A stretch of DNA of 5,204 nucleotides, taken from the NCBI GenBank assembly GCA_030039815.1, contig JASHUW010000336.1:1-5204 (forward strand), in the 5' to 3' direction. Position 1 is the stretch's first letter; the number at the start of each line of letters is the position of its first letter. Both the position numbers and the translations under genes were made by a program. A model generated the notes under the pieces. It had not been told where the DNA came from. It made no database searches and saw nothing but the letters and a program-made list of their open reading frames with translations. Shown here in pieces: positions 4,963 to 5,204 of the stretch. Source of the DNA: Alphaproteobacteria bacterium (GTDB lineage Bacteria; Pseudomonadota; Alphaproteobacteria; ATCC43930; CGMCC-115725).

Positions 4963-5204
4963 CTATTTGAGGTGCTTCGCGAAAAACGCCGTCGCGTCGT
5001 TCCACAGCTCATGCGCTGGGCCTTCCTTGTAGCTCGGCCGGTAATCGGCGAGGAAGGCGTGGCCGGCGTTCTGGTACACCTTGGTGGTGACGTCCTTGCC
5101 GGCGCCGCGCTTCTTCATCTCGTCGGCGAGCTCGGCCGGCGGGTTCTGGTCCTCGACCCCGAACACGCCGAACAGCGGGCAATGCAGGTTCGGCATCAGG
5201 TCGA
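4963..5204 (-). CDS. Dienelactone hydrolase family protein, C-terminal part
   Basis: The gene enters from the right edge and ends at TAG 4965-4963; 79 complete codons are visible and the start lies outside the window. An ATG at 5196 is internal: the open frame continues through Asp-Leu before it, and the fragment begins mid-domain. The family is an alpha/beta hydrolase with a Cys-Asp-His triad that opens dienelactone rings in aromatic catabolism, though many members act on other esters. Visible here are the strand and Asp motif LFGVFGVEDQNPP, with D the likely catalytic acid, and YQNAGHAFLAD, with the catalytic His in AGHAF. A final helix, ELWNDATAFFAKHL, closes the fold, as in the family. 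The nucleophile (usually Cys) is beyond the window, so activity cannot be judged. It converges on the dioxygenase gene across the composite palindrome. Confidence 0.88.
   Translation of the reverse strand, partial: DLMPNLHCPLFGVFGVEDQNPPAELADEMKKRGAGKDVTTKVYQNAGHAFLADYRPSYKEGPAHELWNDATAFFAKHLK

Noticed and set aside
4963..5196. A complete 77-residue small protein starting at ATG 5196
   Set aside because: The frame continues through the window edge, and the visible part is the Asp/His half of a dienelactone hydrolase, so the ATG is internal.

Overview
This is a GC-rich, gene-dense window that reads like the chromosome of an alphaproteobacterium, probably a soil or plant-associated Hyphomicrobiales (Rhizobiales) species. 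That placement is an inference. It rests on the strong G/C bias at third codon positions, the Shine-Dalgarno-led genes, and short intergenic palindromes of the GTCATTCC...GGAATGAC and CCGGGCTTGACCCGG types that I associate with that group. No RNA gene, CRISPR array, transposase or phage gene is visible.

Left block (1-2043). Two small cupin genes lie in tandem on the minus strand (953-489, then 457 running off the left edge, 31 bp apart). They are divergent from a LysR-family regulator on the plus strand (1087-2043). The 133-bp divergent region holds a 21-bp imperfect palindrome (1010-1030) and a second inverted repeat (1048-1073). This is the classic layout of a LysR regulator controlling its divergent neighbour. 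The left-edge cupin shows the beginning of a second copy of its own N-terminus at the window edge, which suggests a two-domain bicupin.

Middle block (2044-4015). After a convergent intergenic region with a 40-bp palindrome comes a minus-strand thiamine-diphosphate-dependent enzyme of the acetolactate synthase / benzoylformate decarboxylase superfamily (3930-2219). Its reading frame is broken once, near 2821-2854. Restoring one base gives a full-length protein of 570 residues with both halves of the ThDP site, so this is either a very young pseudogene or a sequencing error.

Right block (4016-5204). A TauD/TfdA-family Fe(II)/2-oxoglutarate dioxygenase (4016-4837, plus) is divergent from the ThDP enzyme across 85 bp. 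It converges on a minus-strand dienelactone-hydrolase-family gene (4963 to beyond the right edge). The 125 bp between these two genes hold a striking long imperfect palindrome (about 4873-4943) made of two inverted CCGG-type hairpins around a central hairpin.

Taken together the genes suggest an accessory catabolic region: cupin enzymes, a ThDP lyase/decarboxylase, a 2-oxoglutarate dioxygenase and a hydrolase, with a local LysR regulator. They face in alternating directions rather than forming one operon, and no single pathway can be demonstrated from the sequence. I see no clearly new defence or mobile system here. The best leads are the bicupin repeat, the one-base lesion and the composite palindrome.
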